The position numbers and the translations under genes are program-made. Shown here piece after piece: positions 33,192 to 41,773 of a stretch of 64,000 nucleotides of DNA (the stretch's first letter is position 1; each line of letters starts with the position of its first letter). Under the pieces are notes generated by a model that worked only from the letters and a program-made list of their open reading frames with translations, was not told where the DNA came from and searched no databases. This stretch comes from Thermanaerothrix solaris (GTDB taxonomy: Bacteria > Chloroflexota > Anaerolineae > Anaerolineales > Anaerolineaceae). The stretch spans positions 1,550,001-1,614,000 of the forward strand of contig NZ_JAUHMF010000001.1 of the NCBI RefSeq assembly GCF_032334255.1. The letters are read 5' to 3'.

Positions 33192-33566
33192 ATGACATTA
33201 AGCCCCGAGATAATTGCTGCAGCGCGGGCGTTAGGCGAAAGCCTGCGTCAACATCCCTTGGTTCAGGCTTATCATCATGCGGTGGCGTGTTTTGAAGCCG
33301 ACCACGAAGCCGTGGACTTAGAACGCCGGTTGTATGCGTTATATACCGATTTGATCCGCCGCCAGGAAGAGGGCGAAACCCTCTCCCGCGCCGAGGTGCA
33401 GTTCTTCAATGATCTCAAACAGCGCGTTTATCAACATCCCAGCATCCAAGCGCGCGAGGCTGCCCTGTCCGCTCTCAAACCCCACCTGGCGAGCATTGCC
33501 AATGAATTGACGCTGCGCCTGGGGGTAGATTATAAGGCAGTTGTGCTCGCTGCCGGAGATGAGTAA
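33192..33566 (+). CDS. Second YlbF/YmcA-family protein
   Basis: The 124-residue helical product has ARALGESLRQHPLVQAYHHA and a central QEEGETLSRAEVQFFNDLKQ, matching the YlbF/YmcA fold. Unlike its neighbour it lacks a C-terminal Cys pair (one Cys near residue 33 remains). GGAGG lies close upstream. Adjacent paralogues suggest a hetero-oligomer as for YlbF and YmcA. No YaaT or RNase Y gene is in the window. Confidence 0.78.
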   Translation: MTLSPEIIAAARALGESLRQHPLVQAYHHAVACFEADHEAVDLERRLYALYTDLIRRQEEGETLSRAEVQFFNDLKQRVYQHPSIQAREAALSALKPHLASIANELTLRLGVDYKAVVLAAGDE

Positions 33567-33600
33567 GCGGTCTGAGTAGGCTGGACGGGAGGAAATGCTG

Positions 33601-33876
33601 ATGCTCGATGTGAAAGTCTTAGGACCCGGTTGCGCCAAATGTTATGCCCTGGAGCGGGCTGCGCGGGGCGCCCTGGAACAATTTCTGCAGGAGCAACCCG
33701 GTCTGCCTGTGGCCTTTGAGCATATTGAGGATATTTTGGCCATTGAACAATACCCGGTGCTGTTCACCCCGGCCCTCGTGATCAACGATAAGGTTGTGTG
33801 TGCCGGGCGGGTGCCCAAGCGGGAGGAAATCCTGGCCTGGTATCGCCAAGCCGTGAATGCCCGGGGCGGGAATTGA
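33601..33876 (+). CDS. Small thioredoxin-like protein (MTH895/TM0996 type)
   Basis: Starting at the ATG at 33601 (GGGAGG with 8-base spacing; the ATG at 33595 is too close) the product has 91 residues. GPGCAKC places a CxxC at Cys11 and Cys14, as in redox-active disulfide proteins of the thioredoxin_3 family. FTPALVINDKVV carries the cis-Pro loop and VPKREEILAWY the final helix. It follows two YlbF-like genes and may act on their Cys or Fe-S state. A thioredoxin reductase exists at 12.4 kb. Confidence 0.85.
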   Translation: MLDVKVLGPGCAKCYALERAARGALEQFLQEQPGLPVAFEHIEDILAIEQYPVLFTPALVINDKVVCAGRVPKREEILAWYRQAVNARGGN

Positions 33877-33877
33877 G

Positions 33878-33883
33878 TACAAT
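33878..33883 (+). promoter_or_regulatory. -10 box for a leaderless GTG-start lipoprotein gene
   Basis: TACAAT ends 6 bases before the GTG at 33890, so transcription would start at or next to the start codon; no ribosome binding site is present. Confidence 0.4.
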
Positions 33884-33889
33884 AAATCT

Positions 33890-34522
33890 GTGCGAAAGAA
33901 GGTTTTTCTGGCTCTGATCGGGATGCTGGTGGGGGCAGGTTGCGTGGTGGTGACCCCTTCCGCCCCGCTGGCAAGCCCGACCGCCCTTCCCACGACCTCA
34001 ACGGTCACCTGGTTACCTTCTCCCGGTCTTACCATCCCGGTATCCACGCCAACGCAGATGCCTTCGCCTGCGCCAACCGCGATGGTGGATGCGCTGGTGC
34101 GGGGTGATTTAACGTCGGTGATGGCTCATACCCGCCGGGCGGTGGAGAACAACCAACCCGCCGCTCTGGCCGATTTGATCGGCGCCGAGGGGGTGACATT
34201 TGCGCCGTTTGCCGTGGGCGCGAACCCACCTGGCTATAACAATGCGGCAGAAATCATAGCCGCGCTAACGCCGGCCCTGGCAGTCGGGCATCCCGCCTGC
34301 CGCGGTTATAACCCAACCTATGGAGAAAATCCCGCCAAAGCCCTGGTCGTGTTTGAAAATCTGGATCTAGATTGGGAAGCCCTAAACTTAGACCCCAAAG
34401 ACATCGTTGCGACCGGTTTCATCTTCTATCGCCGTGCGAGTGGCTGGGAATTAACCTTCATTGTGCCCCTGCCCGATTGGGCTTGGGAGACCCTGGAGAC
34501 CACCCTGCAGCCCTGCCCGTAG
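33890..34522 (+). CDS. Lipoprotein of unknown function
   Basis: With the GTG at 33890 as start the product has 210 residues: a lipoprotein signal RKKVFLALIGMLVGAGC (Cys18), a Pro/Ser/Thr linker to about residue 62, and a small alpha/beta domain ending TLQPCP. The domain has MAHTRRAVENNQPAALADLIG and ALVVFENLDLD segments but no motif I can name. The frame continues upstream to an ATG at 33857, which would overlap the thioredoxin-like gene and bury the signal. It is convergent with the next gene, 5 bp away. Confidence 0.72.
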   Translation: MRKKVFLALIGMLVGAGCVVVTPSAPLASPTALPTTSTVTWLPSPGLTIPVSTPTQMPSPAPTAMVDALVRGDLTSVMAHTRRAVENNQPAALADLIGAEGVTFAPFAVGANPPGYNNAAEIIAALTPALAVGHPACRGYNPTYGENPAKALVVFENLDLDWEALNLDPKDIVATGFIFYRRASGWELTFIVPLPDWAWETLETTLQPCP

Positions 34523-34527
34523 ATCGT

Positions 34528-35799
34528 TCAGGGAACGGGGACAACGCGGTAAATACGTAGGCCTTTGTCGTCGGAGATGTACATGGCTCCCTCCGGGCCA
34601 AAGATGACATCGGCGGGGCGGCCGTAGGTAGCAGCATCCCCACAAGGCTTGCCAGGGGCGCGGAAGCCGGTCACAAACGGCTCGGCGGCAATGGGCTGGC
34701 CGACCTCGTTCAAGAGGATGCGCTCCACTTTGCAATCACGGATGTTGCCCGCAGTGGTGTTCCAGGAGCCGTGATATGCCACATACAGGCTCTGGCGGTA
34801 GGCGGGCGGGAAGAGCGTGCCCTCGCCCAGAGTCATCCCCAGGGGGGCGCTATGGGCCGGGGCGGTAAAGCGCGCTGGGACCGCCTGATCACAGGTCTGC
34901 CCGGCGGGGAGGGCAATGCGGGTGTCTTGAACCTCTGGCCCGCTCACCACCCCCACCCCAGGGGTGTAGCAGTATGGCCAGCCATGCCAGGCACCGCCTT
35001 GTACCGGGATGACGATTTCCTCCGGGGGCAGGTCATCGCCCAGCCCGTCACTGCCGTTGTGATCGGCCCATAATTCACCGCCCGGTGTCCACAGAAAATC
35101 CACGCTATTACGCAGCCCCCAAGCCCACACTGGGCGGCGGCGCGGGTCGAGATCGGTAGCAAAGGGGTTATCCCCCGGAATGCTGCCATCAGGGTTGAAA
35201 CGCAGGATGGCTGCGCGGCGGGGATCATCCTCAACACAATAATTGCAACTGGAGCCCGCGCTGACGTAGAGTTTGCCGTCCGGTCCGAAGTGCAGGGTAC
35301 GACTGCTGTGACCAACTGGGGCGGGGATGTTGTCGGTGATCAGTTCGCGCGTTTCCAGGCTGCCGTTGCCATCGCCATCACGCAGGCGCTCGATGCGATC
35401 CCCTTCGGCGACGTAGAGCCAGCCATCACGCCATTCCAGCCCATGAGGTAGGTTCAAATCGCTGGCGACGATCTCGATGGTATCGGCGCGACCATCGCTG
35501 TTGCGATCAGGCAGGCGGGCAATCTGGCCGCTGTTCATCAGGCTGACGTAAAGCCAGCCGTCCGGCCCGAAGGCCATGAAGCGCGGGCGTTGGGGCAGGT
35601 TCTCAGCGAAAATGCGAATAGCAAAGCCGGGTGCCACCTGTAAACGCCGGCCCGCCTCATCCGCGGGGGGCAAGGGCGGGGCTTTACTGACCAGCGGCAG
35701 ATAGAGCGTCATTCCCCCACCGCTTTGTGCTGCTGCCGTATGGCCAACGATCGTCCACCCGATACATACAATAATAACGATGATCCACCACCGCCACAT
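34528..35799 (-). CDS. Secreted soluble sugar dehydrogenase-like beta-propeller (PQQ/GDH-B type)
   Basis: The 423-residue product has a signal peptide (about 1-24), the motif MTLYLPLVSKAPP, then a six-bladed propeller (about 50-423) related to PQQ-dependent sorbosone/glucose dehydrogenases. Typical blocks: FAENLPQRPRFMAFGPDGWLYV, LNLPHGLEWRDGWLYVAEG, WAWGLRNSVDFLW, GGAWHGWPYCYTP and YHGSWNTT. His and Arg residues for PQQ are at GHSSRTLHF and RNSVDF positions. It would oxidise an aldose or sorbosone outside the membrane; electron acceptor unknown. No pqq synthesis genes are nearby, so it may be non-enzymatic. Confidence 0.82.
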   Translation of the reverse strand: MWRWWIIVIIVCIGWTIVGHTAAAQSGGGMTLYLPLVSKAPPLPPADEAGRRLQVAPGFAIRIFAENLPQRPRFMAFGPDGWLYVSLMNSGQIARLPDRNSDGRADTIEIVASDLNLPHGLEWRDGWLYVAEGDRIERLRDGDGNGSLETRELITDNIPAPVGHSSRTLHFGPDGKLYVSAGSSCNYCVEDDPRRAAILRFNPDGSIPGDNPFATDLDPRRRPVWAWGLRNSVDFLWTPGGELWADHNGSDGLGDDLPPEEIVIPVQGGAWHGWPYCYTPGVGVVSGPEVQDTRIALPAGQTCDQAVPARFTAPAHSAPLGMTLGEGTLFPPAYRQSLYVAYHGSWNTTAGNIRDCKVERILLNEVGQPIAAEPFVTGFRAPGKPCGDAATYGRPADVIFGPEGAMYISDDKGLRIYRVVPVP

Positions 35800-35822
35800 G
35801 CCCTGCGTCCGCTCTCACACGC

Positions 35823-35875
35823 GATGCAATAAAAGTTCAAACACCGCTACGCGGTGTTATGCGATTTATTGCATC
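35823..35875. repeat. Nested 53-bp palindrome
   Basis: Outer arms GATGCAATAAA (35823-35833) and TTTATTGCATC (35865-35875) are perfect 11-bp complements. Inside them AACACCGC (35840-35847) and GCGGTGTT (35851-35858) form an 8-bp stem with a TAC loop. The element lies between the ADP-ribosylglycohydrolase stop and the dehydrogenase start, both on the minus strand. It may be a terminator, an operator or a REP-like dispersed element. Confidence 0.65.
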
Positions 35876-35898
35876 AATTTTATCTTAATAAGAGGGGC

Positions 35899-36840
35899 TC
35901 AGGGTTGCATATATAACGTAGCCAGGCGGTCGGCCAGGGCAACAAAGTCCTGCCAGCCCCAGTTGCGCCCGCTTTTGAGCGGATATTCGCCGCGTAGATT
36001 CAGCCGCCATTCCTCGGGGATGGCCTCTACCCCGTAGAGGGCACCGGCCAGCGCGCCAGTGACGGCACCGGCGGTGTCCGCATCCGCGCCTAAATTGACG
36101 GCTTGGATCAAGGCTTCAGCGAAGGAGTGGCTGTTGAACAGACTCCAAATGGCGGTTTCGAGGGTATGGCGCACCCAACCCGTGTTGCGCAATTCTTCGC
36201 GGCGGCGGCGCGGAGCCAGGCGGATGGCATAAGCCAGCCCTTCGGGCAACGGCGAGGCCAGGGCGAAGGCGGTTTCAAGGGCCTGTTCCAAATCAGCGCC
36301 GCGGATAAAACTGCCAAGCATGGCATTCAGAAAGACACACGCAGCCACGCACTCCGGGTGACGGTGGGTGATGCGGCATTGGGTGATGCTGGCCTCGCGC
36401 AAGGCATTCGCGTCGCGCCAATAAGCCAGTGCCACCGGCCAGGAACGCATCAGGGCGCCGTTGCCGGCGCTTTCGGGGCGCTCGCGCCAGACAGCTTCGG
36501 CGGCAGTGTCCCAGGGCTCACCCGTGATTAGACGGCTGAGCACGGCCTGGGTGTGGATGCCGACATCGGGCGGTTCGCTGGAATACCAGGCAGCAAAGCG
36601 CTGAGCCAGGTCATCGGGATCCAAGTAGCCGCGCTCCACCAGGGTGGTGGCGACGGCCAGGGCCAACTCGGTATCATCGGTAAAATGTCCGGCCGGCAAC
36701 CGTCCGGGCAACATGGTGCGGATCAACGCGCGCGGGTGCGAGGCCAGGCCAAACTCCAGCGGCATACCCAACGCATCCCCCACGGCGGCACCCACGGCTA
36801 CACCGCGCCAGCGGGATCGTTCAAGCCCTTCTTCGCCCAT
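35899..36840 (-). CDS. ADP-ribosylglycohydrolase family protein
   Basis: The 313-residue all-helical product has the family metal site: GDALGMPLEF (about 21-30), TDDTE (54-58) and GADADTAGAVTGALAGALYG (about 258-277). These Asp/Thr residues bind two Mg2+ for removing ADP-ribose from proteins or small molecules (DraG/ARH3 type). Length is normal. Flanked by unrelated minus-strand genes; no ADP-ribosyltransferase is adjacent, so its partner reaction is unknown. Confidence 0.9.
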   Translation of the reverse strand: MGEEGLERSRWRGVAVGAAVGDALGMPLEFGLASHPRALIRTMLPGRLPAGHFTDDTELALAVATTLVERGYLDPDDLAQRFAAWYSSEPPDVGIHTQAVLSRLITGEPWDTAAEAVWRERPESAGNGALMRSWPVALAYWRDANALREASITQCRITHRHPECVAACVFLNAMLGSFIRGADLEQALETAFALASPLPEGLAYAIRLAPRRRREELRNTGWVRHTLETAIWSLFNSHSFAEALIQAVNLGADADTAGAVTGALAGALYGVEAIPEEWRLNLRGEYPLKSGRNWGWQDFVALADRLATLYMQP

Positions 36841-36894
36841 GAAAACCTCTTCTTAAGAATCCAAATGGAGATGAGAATGAGGACAAGGATAATT

Positions 36895-38088
36895 CTAATC
36901 GGAAACGCCGAATTGGGGGAAAAATTCCTGCACCTGACGGCGCACAAGGTTGATATCAGCACGGGTTCGGATCACCTCGCGATTGTAGGCAGCGGCACGC
37001 TGACGTAATACAGGATGTTCCAGCGCCAAAACGACTGCCTCGGCAATGGCTTGTGGCTGGCGTAGGTCCACCAGTAGGCCGTTGACCCCGGGGCAAATCC
37101 ATTCGCGCAGACTTTCCAGATCCCCGACAACCGGAAAACAGCCCCATGCCATGGCTTCTAACAGGGTGTTGGGGGTACCGTCATGGGTGGCCAGGGAGAT
37201 CATAACTGCAGCACGGGCAAAGAGATCCCATAATTGCCCTTGAGGCAAAGATGGGAGCAGTACAACTGCCTCATCCAGGCGCAGGCGGCGCACCCACGCC
37301 TCGGCCTGGGGTTGACCGGCCATACCTGGGCAAAGGAACCTTACATCGGGCAGGCGCTCCCGCACCAGGGGGATAATTTGAAAGAACAGGTCGCTCAACA
37401 CATACTGGCGGATGCCGCGCGGGTTGAGCACCCAGTGGGCTTCATCACCTTGCAGGCGGGCTGCCCAGGGCTCGCCCAGCGGGGCACGTTGTGTCGGCAG
37501 GCGTTCTAGGTCAAGTCCACCGTTGCCCGGCACGACCAATGAGGGGCGGGCCGGGTCAAATCCCCAGAGGCGAGCCAGATGCAGGTCGCGACGGCAGTCG
37601 GTGATCAAGCCGTTAGCGCGGCGCAAAGCGCGGCGGGTGAGTTGCCTCATCCAGGGTGAGCCATAGGCATGCAGGGTGAGGTCATTCCCCCAAATCGAAA
37701 GCACCAGCGGCAGGGGTAAACCGGCCGCCGTGGCCAACATGCCCTCATAGGGAATGCGCAGGGCATGGACAAGGTCAGGCTGCCACTCATGTACCAGGCG
37801 GCGCAGGCGCGGGGCATAGAGAGAGAGGCTCAGCGGTCCCAGCCAGTAGCGCAGGGTTTGCAGGGGTTGACGCAGGTGCTTGCGAAAGGTTGCGCGTCCC
37901 TGCCCTCCAGAAGCCGCTCCCCCGGCGGCGCCAAAGGCCACCGGCAGTACCGCGAAATGCGCCACTTCGGGCGGAGCCGGGCAGGGGTAGGTGGAGACCA
38001 GACTCAAGCGCCATCCCAGCGGGCGCAACATTGCCAGCCAGGCGCGGGTGATCGGACTGCGGCCATCGGCGACCAGCATCAGGTGCAT
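36895..38088 (-). CDS. GT4-type glycosyltransferase
   Basis: The 397-residue product has a GT-B fold: N-terminal MHLMLVADGRSPITRAWL, then RIPYEGMLATAAGLPLPLVLSIWGND in the acceptor domain, and a donor domain with RFLCPGMAGQ and DGTPNTLLEAMAWGCFPV, the E-x7-E region of retaining GT4 enzymes. It overlaps the preceding glycosyltransferase gene by 10 bp, so both are translated from one transcript, probably for a surface polysaccharide or glycolipid. Donor sugar unknown. Confidence 0.85.
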   Translation of the reverse strand: MHLMLVADGRSPITRAWLAMLRPLGWRLSLVSTYPCPAPPEVAHFAVLPVAFGAAGGAASGGQGRATFRKHLRQPLQTLRYWLGPLSLSLYAPRLRRLVHEWQPDLVHALRIPYEGMLATAAGLPLPLVLSIWGNDLTLHAYGSPWMRQLTRRALRRANGLITDCRRDLHLARLWGFDPARPSLVVPGNGGLDLERLPTQRAPLGEPWAARLQGDEAHWVLNPRGIRQYVLSDLFFQIIPLVRERLPDVRFLCPGMAGQPQAEAWVRRLRLDEAVVLLPSLPQGQLWDLFARAAVMISLATHDGTPNTLLEAMAWGCFPVVGDLESLREWICPGVNGLLVDLRQPQAIAEAVVLALEHPVLRQRAAAYNREVIRTRADINLVRRQVQEFFPQFGVSD

Positions 38089-39227
38089 GACTGACCTCCA
38101 TGGCGGTACTCCCAGGCCAGGTGGATTGCCCGCATAAAGGCAGCCACCATGTTATCCAGGTTGATTTCCTCGCTCACGATGCGAAACGATTCCATCCCCA
38201 TCTGGCGCAGACGAGCAGGGTCAGAGAGCGCTTCGGCTAACGTCGCCGTGAGCGCAGGCAGGTCATCGGGTGGTACATGCCAGCCGTTACCCGAGCGCAC
38301 CAAGTCCTGCTGGGTGCCATCCCCCGCCGCAACGATCACCGGTAAGGCGTGCGCCATGGCCTGCTGCACCGCCAACCCACCGGTACCGGGCAGAACGAAA
38401 AGGTCGGCCTGCTCAAAAATGGGCCGGAGGGCTTCACCGTGAACGGCGCCCAGGAATTCTGCCGCGGGAAAAACCGCTTGAGCCAGTTTTTCGAGCGCCG
38501 GGCGCGCCGGCCCATCGCCAACGACGTGCAAACGCGGTTGAAGCGCGGGGGGCAGAGCAGCACAGGCGCGAATGAGCAGGTCTACCCGCTTGCGTGCCTG
38601 CAAACGCCCGACGAAAAGCACGGTGGCGCGTCCTTGGGGATAGGCGGGCGGGCGCTGGGGCGGGACCCAGGTAGGACGCGGCGTGGCGGCATTAGGCGCG
38701 ACCACAATCCGCTGGGGGTCGAAACCGAGCGCCGCGTATTCGGCGGCACCGCGCCGACTGTAGGCAATGAGGGCATCAAACTGGGCTAGAAAACGCCACC
38801 GCCAGGCGTGGCGCAGGCCGGCCAGCAGGGGCAAGCGACCCGTTTCGGGGGCACCCAACCCCCAACCGATCACCACACCACCATGACGACGCATCCACCG
38901 CACGCCCCAAGGCGTGCTGAGGTAACGCGGGTTGGCTTCGACGATCAGCACCTGGGGTTGAAAGGTTGTCAGCCAGGCCGACCAGCCTGCTTGCCAGCAG
39001 AGATAGAGTGGGCCGCCGAGAAGGTGGACGTTGCGCGCCGGAAAAAGGGTGGCCCCTTCCACAGCACGGGTGCTCTCGATCGCTTCTTGTGGGCGTGGTT
39101 GGCCGGTAAACAAGCCCAGCCCGCCCTCGCACACGCGCGCCAGCGCGGCGAAGAACGGCGCGCGGTAAGTAGGGAGCACCCGCTGCTGCACGCCAACCCG
39201 CCAGGGAATGCGGTTCACGCCGTCCAT
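38079..39227 (-). CDS. GT4-type glycosyltransferase with altered catalytic motif
   Basis: The 382-residue product is also a GT-B retaining enzyme: an N-terminal GVQQRVLPTYRAPFF, ATVLFVGRLQARKRVDLLIRA opening the donor domain, and a C-terminal LPGTGGLAVQQAMAHALPV. In the last motif the usual second Glu before AMA is Gln, which may alter or abolish donor phosphate binding. It overlaps the sbcC stop by 13 bp and the next gene by 10 bp, tying polysaccharide genes to the sbcDC cluster transcript. Confidence 0.85.
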   Translation of the reverse strand: MDGVNRIPWRVGVQQRVLPTYRAPFFAALARVCEGGLGLFTGQPRPQEAIESTRAVEGATLFPARNVHLLGGPLYLCWQAGWSAWLTTFQPQVLIVEANPRYLSTPWGVRWMRRHGGVVIGWGLGAPETGRLPLLAGLRHAWRWRFLAQFDALIAYSRRGAAEYAALGFDPQRIVVAPNAATPRPTWVPPQRPPAYPQGRATVLFVGRLQARKRVDLLIRACAALPPALQPRLHVVGDGPARPALEKLAQAVFPAAEFLGAVHGEALRPIFEQADLFVLPGTGGLAVQQAMAHALPVIVAAGDGTQQDLVRSGNGWHVPPDDLPALTATLAEALSDPARLRQMGMESFRIVSEEINLDNMVAAFMRAIHLAWEYRHGGQSCT

Positions 39228-41773
39228 AATCGAATCTGGGAGCCTTGGGGGGTCTTTTCAATTTCCAAGCGGGCAGGGAACTGATCCTTCAATTCGTCCA
39301 AGTGAGTGATGACCAGGATCTTGGCGAAATCTTGGCGCACCAGACTTAACGCCTCAATCAGGCGCTGACGACCTTCCTGATCTTGACTACCAAAGCCCTC
39401 GTCAATAACCAGCGTTTGCAGGCGCGCGCCAGCCCGTAGGGCCAGCACCCGCGCCAGTGCTAGCCGGATGGCAAAGTTGATGCGGAAGGCCTCACCTCCG
39501 GAAAACATTTCATAAGGGCGAATACCGGCGCCATCGCGGATGATGATATCCAGGGTTTCTTTTTCCCCTTCTTTGCTTTTATATTCGCGCCGAGTTTCAA
39601 ACGCCACTGACATCATGCCGTTGCTGAGGCGGTCGAGCAGTTGATTGGCCTGGGTTTCGATCTCAGGCAGGGCTTGTTCGATCAACAGCGCCGGCACGCC
39701 GTCTTTGCTGAAGGCTTTTTCCAGCGTCTTAAGGCGTGTGATCAGCCGCTGGGTCTCATCGCGCTTTGCAGTGAGTTCGGCACGGCGTTTTTTGAGTTGC
39801 GGCAGTACCTGCACCTTTTGCCGCGCCGCGCCAACCTCATCCCGCAATTGGTTCTCGCGCAATTTCAGGTCGCGCACTTCGCGTTCCAGCGCTTCAAGGT
39901 CGGGCAATTCGGCGGCGTCGCGCTGGTAACGCGCCGCGGCATCGTGATATTGGGCTTCTAACGCGGCGACCTCGCGTTCACGCTCTTCACGCTGTTCCTC
40001 CAGGTGGGCAATTTCACGTTCCAGGCTGGCGACCTCGGCCCGTGCCTTTTCCAGATTGCGCAGGGCTTCTTCGCTAGCGCGCAGGGTTTGCTCACGCAGC
40101 CGTGCCGCTTCGTGCCCCTGCGGGTCGTACCCCAATTCACGGCACTGGGCATCCAGGGCAGTCAGTGCTGCCCGCGCGGTGAGGGCGAAGCGTCCTTCCT
40201 GCAAAAGGGCGGCGATTTCAGCCAAGCGCGGCGCTGTGCTGGTCTGCCAGTCCTGAATCTGACGGCGCGCCAAATCCAGGCGCTCTTCTTCCTGGGCAAC
40301 TTGCGTGGTGAGGTTTTTTACCCGCCGTTCGACATCTTCTAACTCGCGTATTTGGATTTCGAGGGCGCGCATTTCGTCACTGAGGGCCTGAATGCGCGAT
40401 TTATTGGCGCGGAAGCGATCCCCCAAGGCCTTGCCCTCCTGCTGCAGTTCCTGGATCAGGCGCTGGCGTTCGGCCGGAGGTAGGGGCTGGCCGCAGAGAG
40501 GACAAATCGCCCCGCTCACCACTTGCAAATTCTCAATGCGCGCCTTAATCTCATTCATCTGCACGGTGAGCAATTTATTTTCAGTTTCGAGTTCGGTTTT
40601 CTCCTGGGCGCAGGCTTCCTTTTGGCGTTGAAGGGTCTCGCGGGTGGCTAAACGCGCTTCCAGTGCCTCCAATTGCTGACGCCGTTGGGCGCGGTTTGCC
40701 TCCCAAGTCGGTAGCGCAGCCTGGAGGAGGTGGATCTCGCGCTCTTGTTGTTGCAGAGTATGGTATTCACTCTCCAGGCGGGTCTGTTCTACGGCGATTT
40801 CCTGGCGCAGGGCCTGACGCTGGGCCTCTAAATCGTGGAAGCGCGCGGCCAGGGTCTCCCAGGTCTCCAGGTCGCGCCGTGCGGCTTGCCATTCGGCATA
40901 GGCTGCCTCGATCTCCGTGGCCTGGGCGAGCAGGTTTTGGGCGGCGGCATGTTGAGCGCGTCGCTCGGCTAAAGTAGCGAGATGGCTTTCCAGGGCCTGC
41001 TGGGCTTTCTGCCATTGAGCCTGTAGAGTTTCGACCAGACGACGCTGCTCGGCCAGCGCAGCGGCTACTTTTTGCGCTGAGGCCAGCACATCCTCGCGGG
41101 CGCGGCGCAGCGCTTCGGCCTGTGCCAGTTGGGCTTCTAAAGCCGCCAGGGTGGCATTGCGCTCGTTTTCCTCAGCCAGTTCGCGTTCAATCTCCTGGAT
41201 CTGGCCGTCAATCAGCGCTTGCTCTTGCTCAGCCATCTTGCGCTGGTTTTTGGCCGTCTCTTTGTAGGTCTCCCACACCTCCAACCCCAGAATGCTCATC
41301 AGGATTTGCTTGCGTTCGCTGGGGTTTTTGATTGTGAATTGATCGGCCTTGCCTTGAAGAAAGAATGAAGCATTGATAAAGGCCTCGTAATCCATGCGCA
41401 GCAGATGTTGAATGCGCGCCTCCGTATCTTTGAGTTTGCTCTCGGTCAGGGGTTTCCAGGTACCGTCCGAACCGCGCACGAAGAATTCCAGCAAGGTGGT
41501 TTTACCGCGCACCCGTGCCCGCTGGACGCGGTAGAGATGTTCCTCATACTCAAAATCGAGCACCACCTCAGCGCGGTCGCTCTGATCATTGATAACAGCA
41601 TCATATTCGGCACGCGCCTTGCCGAAGAGCGCCCAGGTCAGAGCATCTAGCAAGGAGGATTTGCCGGCACCGTTATGCCCGCTGATGCAGGCCAGATCAA
41701 AAGCGGTGAAATCCACCTCTTGAGGTTGCCGATAGGAAAGGAAACCCTCTAAGCGCAGTCGAACCGGGATCAT
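39215..41773 (-). CDS. sbcC: SbcC-type exonuclease ATPase subunit
   Basis: The 852-residue SMC-like protein pairs with SbcD to open hairpins and protein-blocked DNA ends. It has Walker A GHNGAGKSS (about 33-41), a long coiled coil rich in Glu/Gln/Arg, a zinc hook CPLCGQPL near residue 421, a second coiled coil, signature MFSGGEAFRINFAIRLA (about 745-760) and Walker B LVIDEGFGSQDQEGR (about 795). It starts inside the end of the CorC-like gene (4-bp overlap). The length is shorter than E. coli SbcC but typical of Rad50-like forms. Confidence 0.93.
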   Translation of the reverse strand: MIPVRLRLEGFLSYRQPQEVDFTAFDLACISGHNGAGKSSLLDALTWALFGKARAEYDAVINDQSDRAEVVLDFEYEEHLYRVQRARVRGKTTLLEFFVRGSDGTWKPLTESKLKDTEARIQHLLRMDYEAFINASFFLQGKADQFTIKNPSERKQILMSILGLEVWETYKETAKNQRKMAEQEQALIDGQIQEIERELAEENERNATLAALEAQLAQAEALRRAREDVLASAQKVAAALAEQRRLVETLQAQWQKAQQALESHLATLAERRAQHAAAQNLLAQATEIEAAYAEWQAARRDLETWETLAARFHDLEAQRQALRQEIAVEQTRLESEYHTLQQQEREIHLLQAALPTWEANRAQRRQQLEALEARLATRETLQRQKEACAQEKTELETENKLLTVQMNEIKARIENLQVVSGAICPLCGQPLPPAERQRLIQELQQEGKALGDRFRANKSRIQALSDEMRALEIQIRELEDVERRVKNLTTQVAQEEERLDLARRQIQDWQTSTAPRLAEIAALLQEGRFALTARAALTALDAQCRELGYDPQGHEAARLREQTLRASEEALRNLEKARAEVASLEREIAHLEEQREEREREVAALEAQYHDAAARYQRDAAELPDLEALEREVRDLKLRENQLRDEVGAARQKVQVLPQLKKRRAELTAKRDETQRLITRLKTLEKAFSKDGVPALLIEQALPEIETQANQLLDRLSNGMMSVAFETRREYKSKEGEKETLDIIIRDGAGIRPYEMFSGGEAFRINFAIRLALARVLALRAGARLQTLVIDEGFGSQDQEGRQRLIEALSLVRQDFAKILVITHLDELKDQFPARLEIEKTPQGSQIRLWTA

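Noticed and set aside
36895..39227. Large exopolysaccharide gene cluster
   Set aside because: Only two glycosyltransferases are present with no flippase, polymerase or nucleotide-sugar genes around them.
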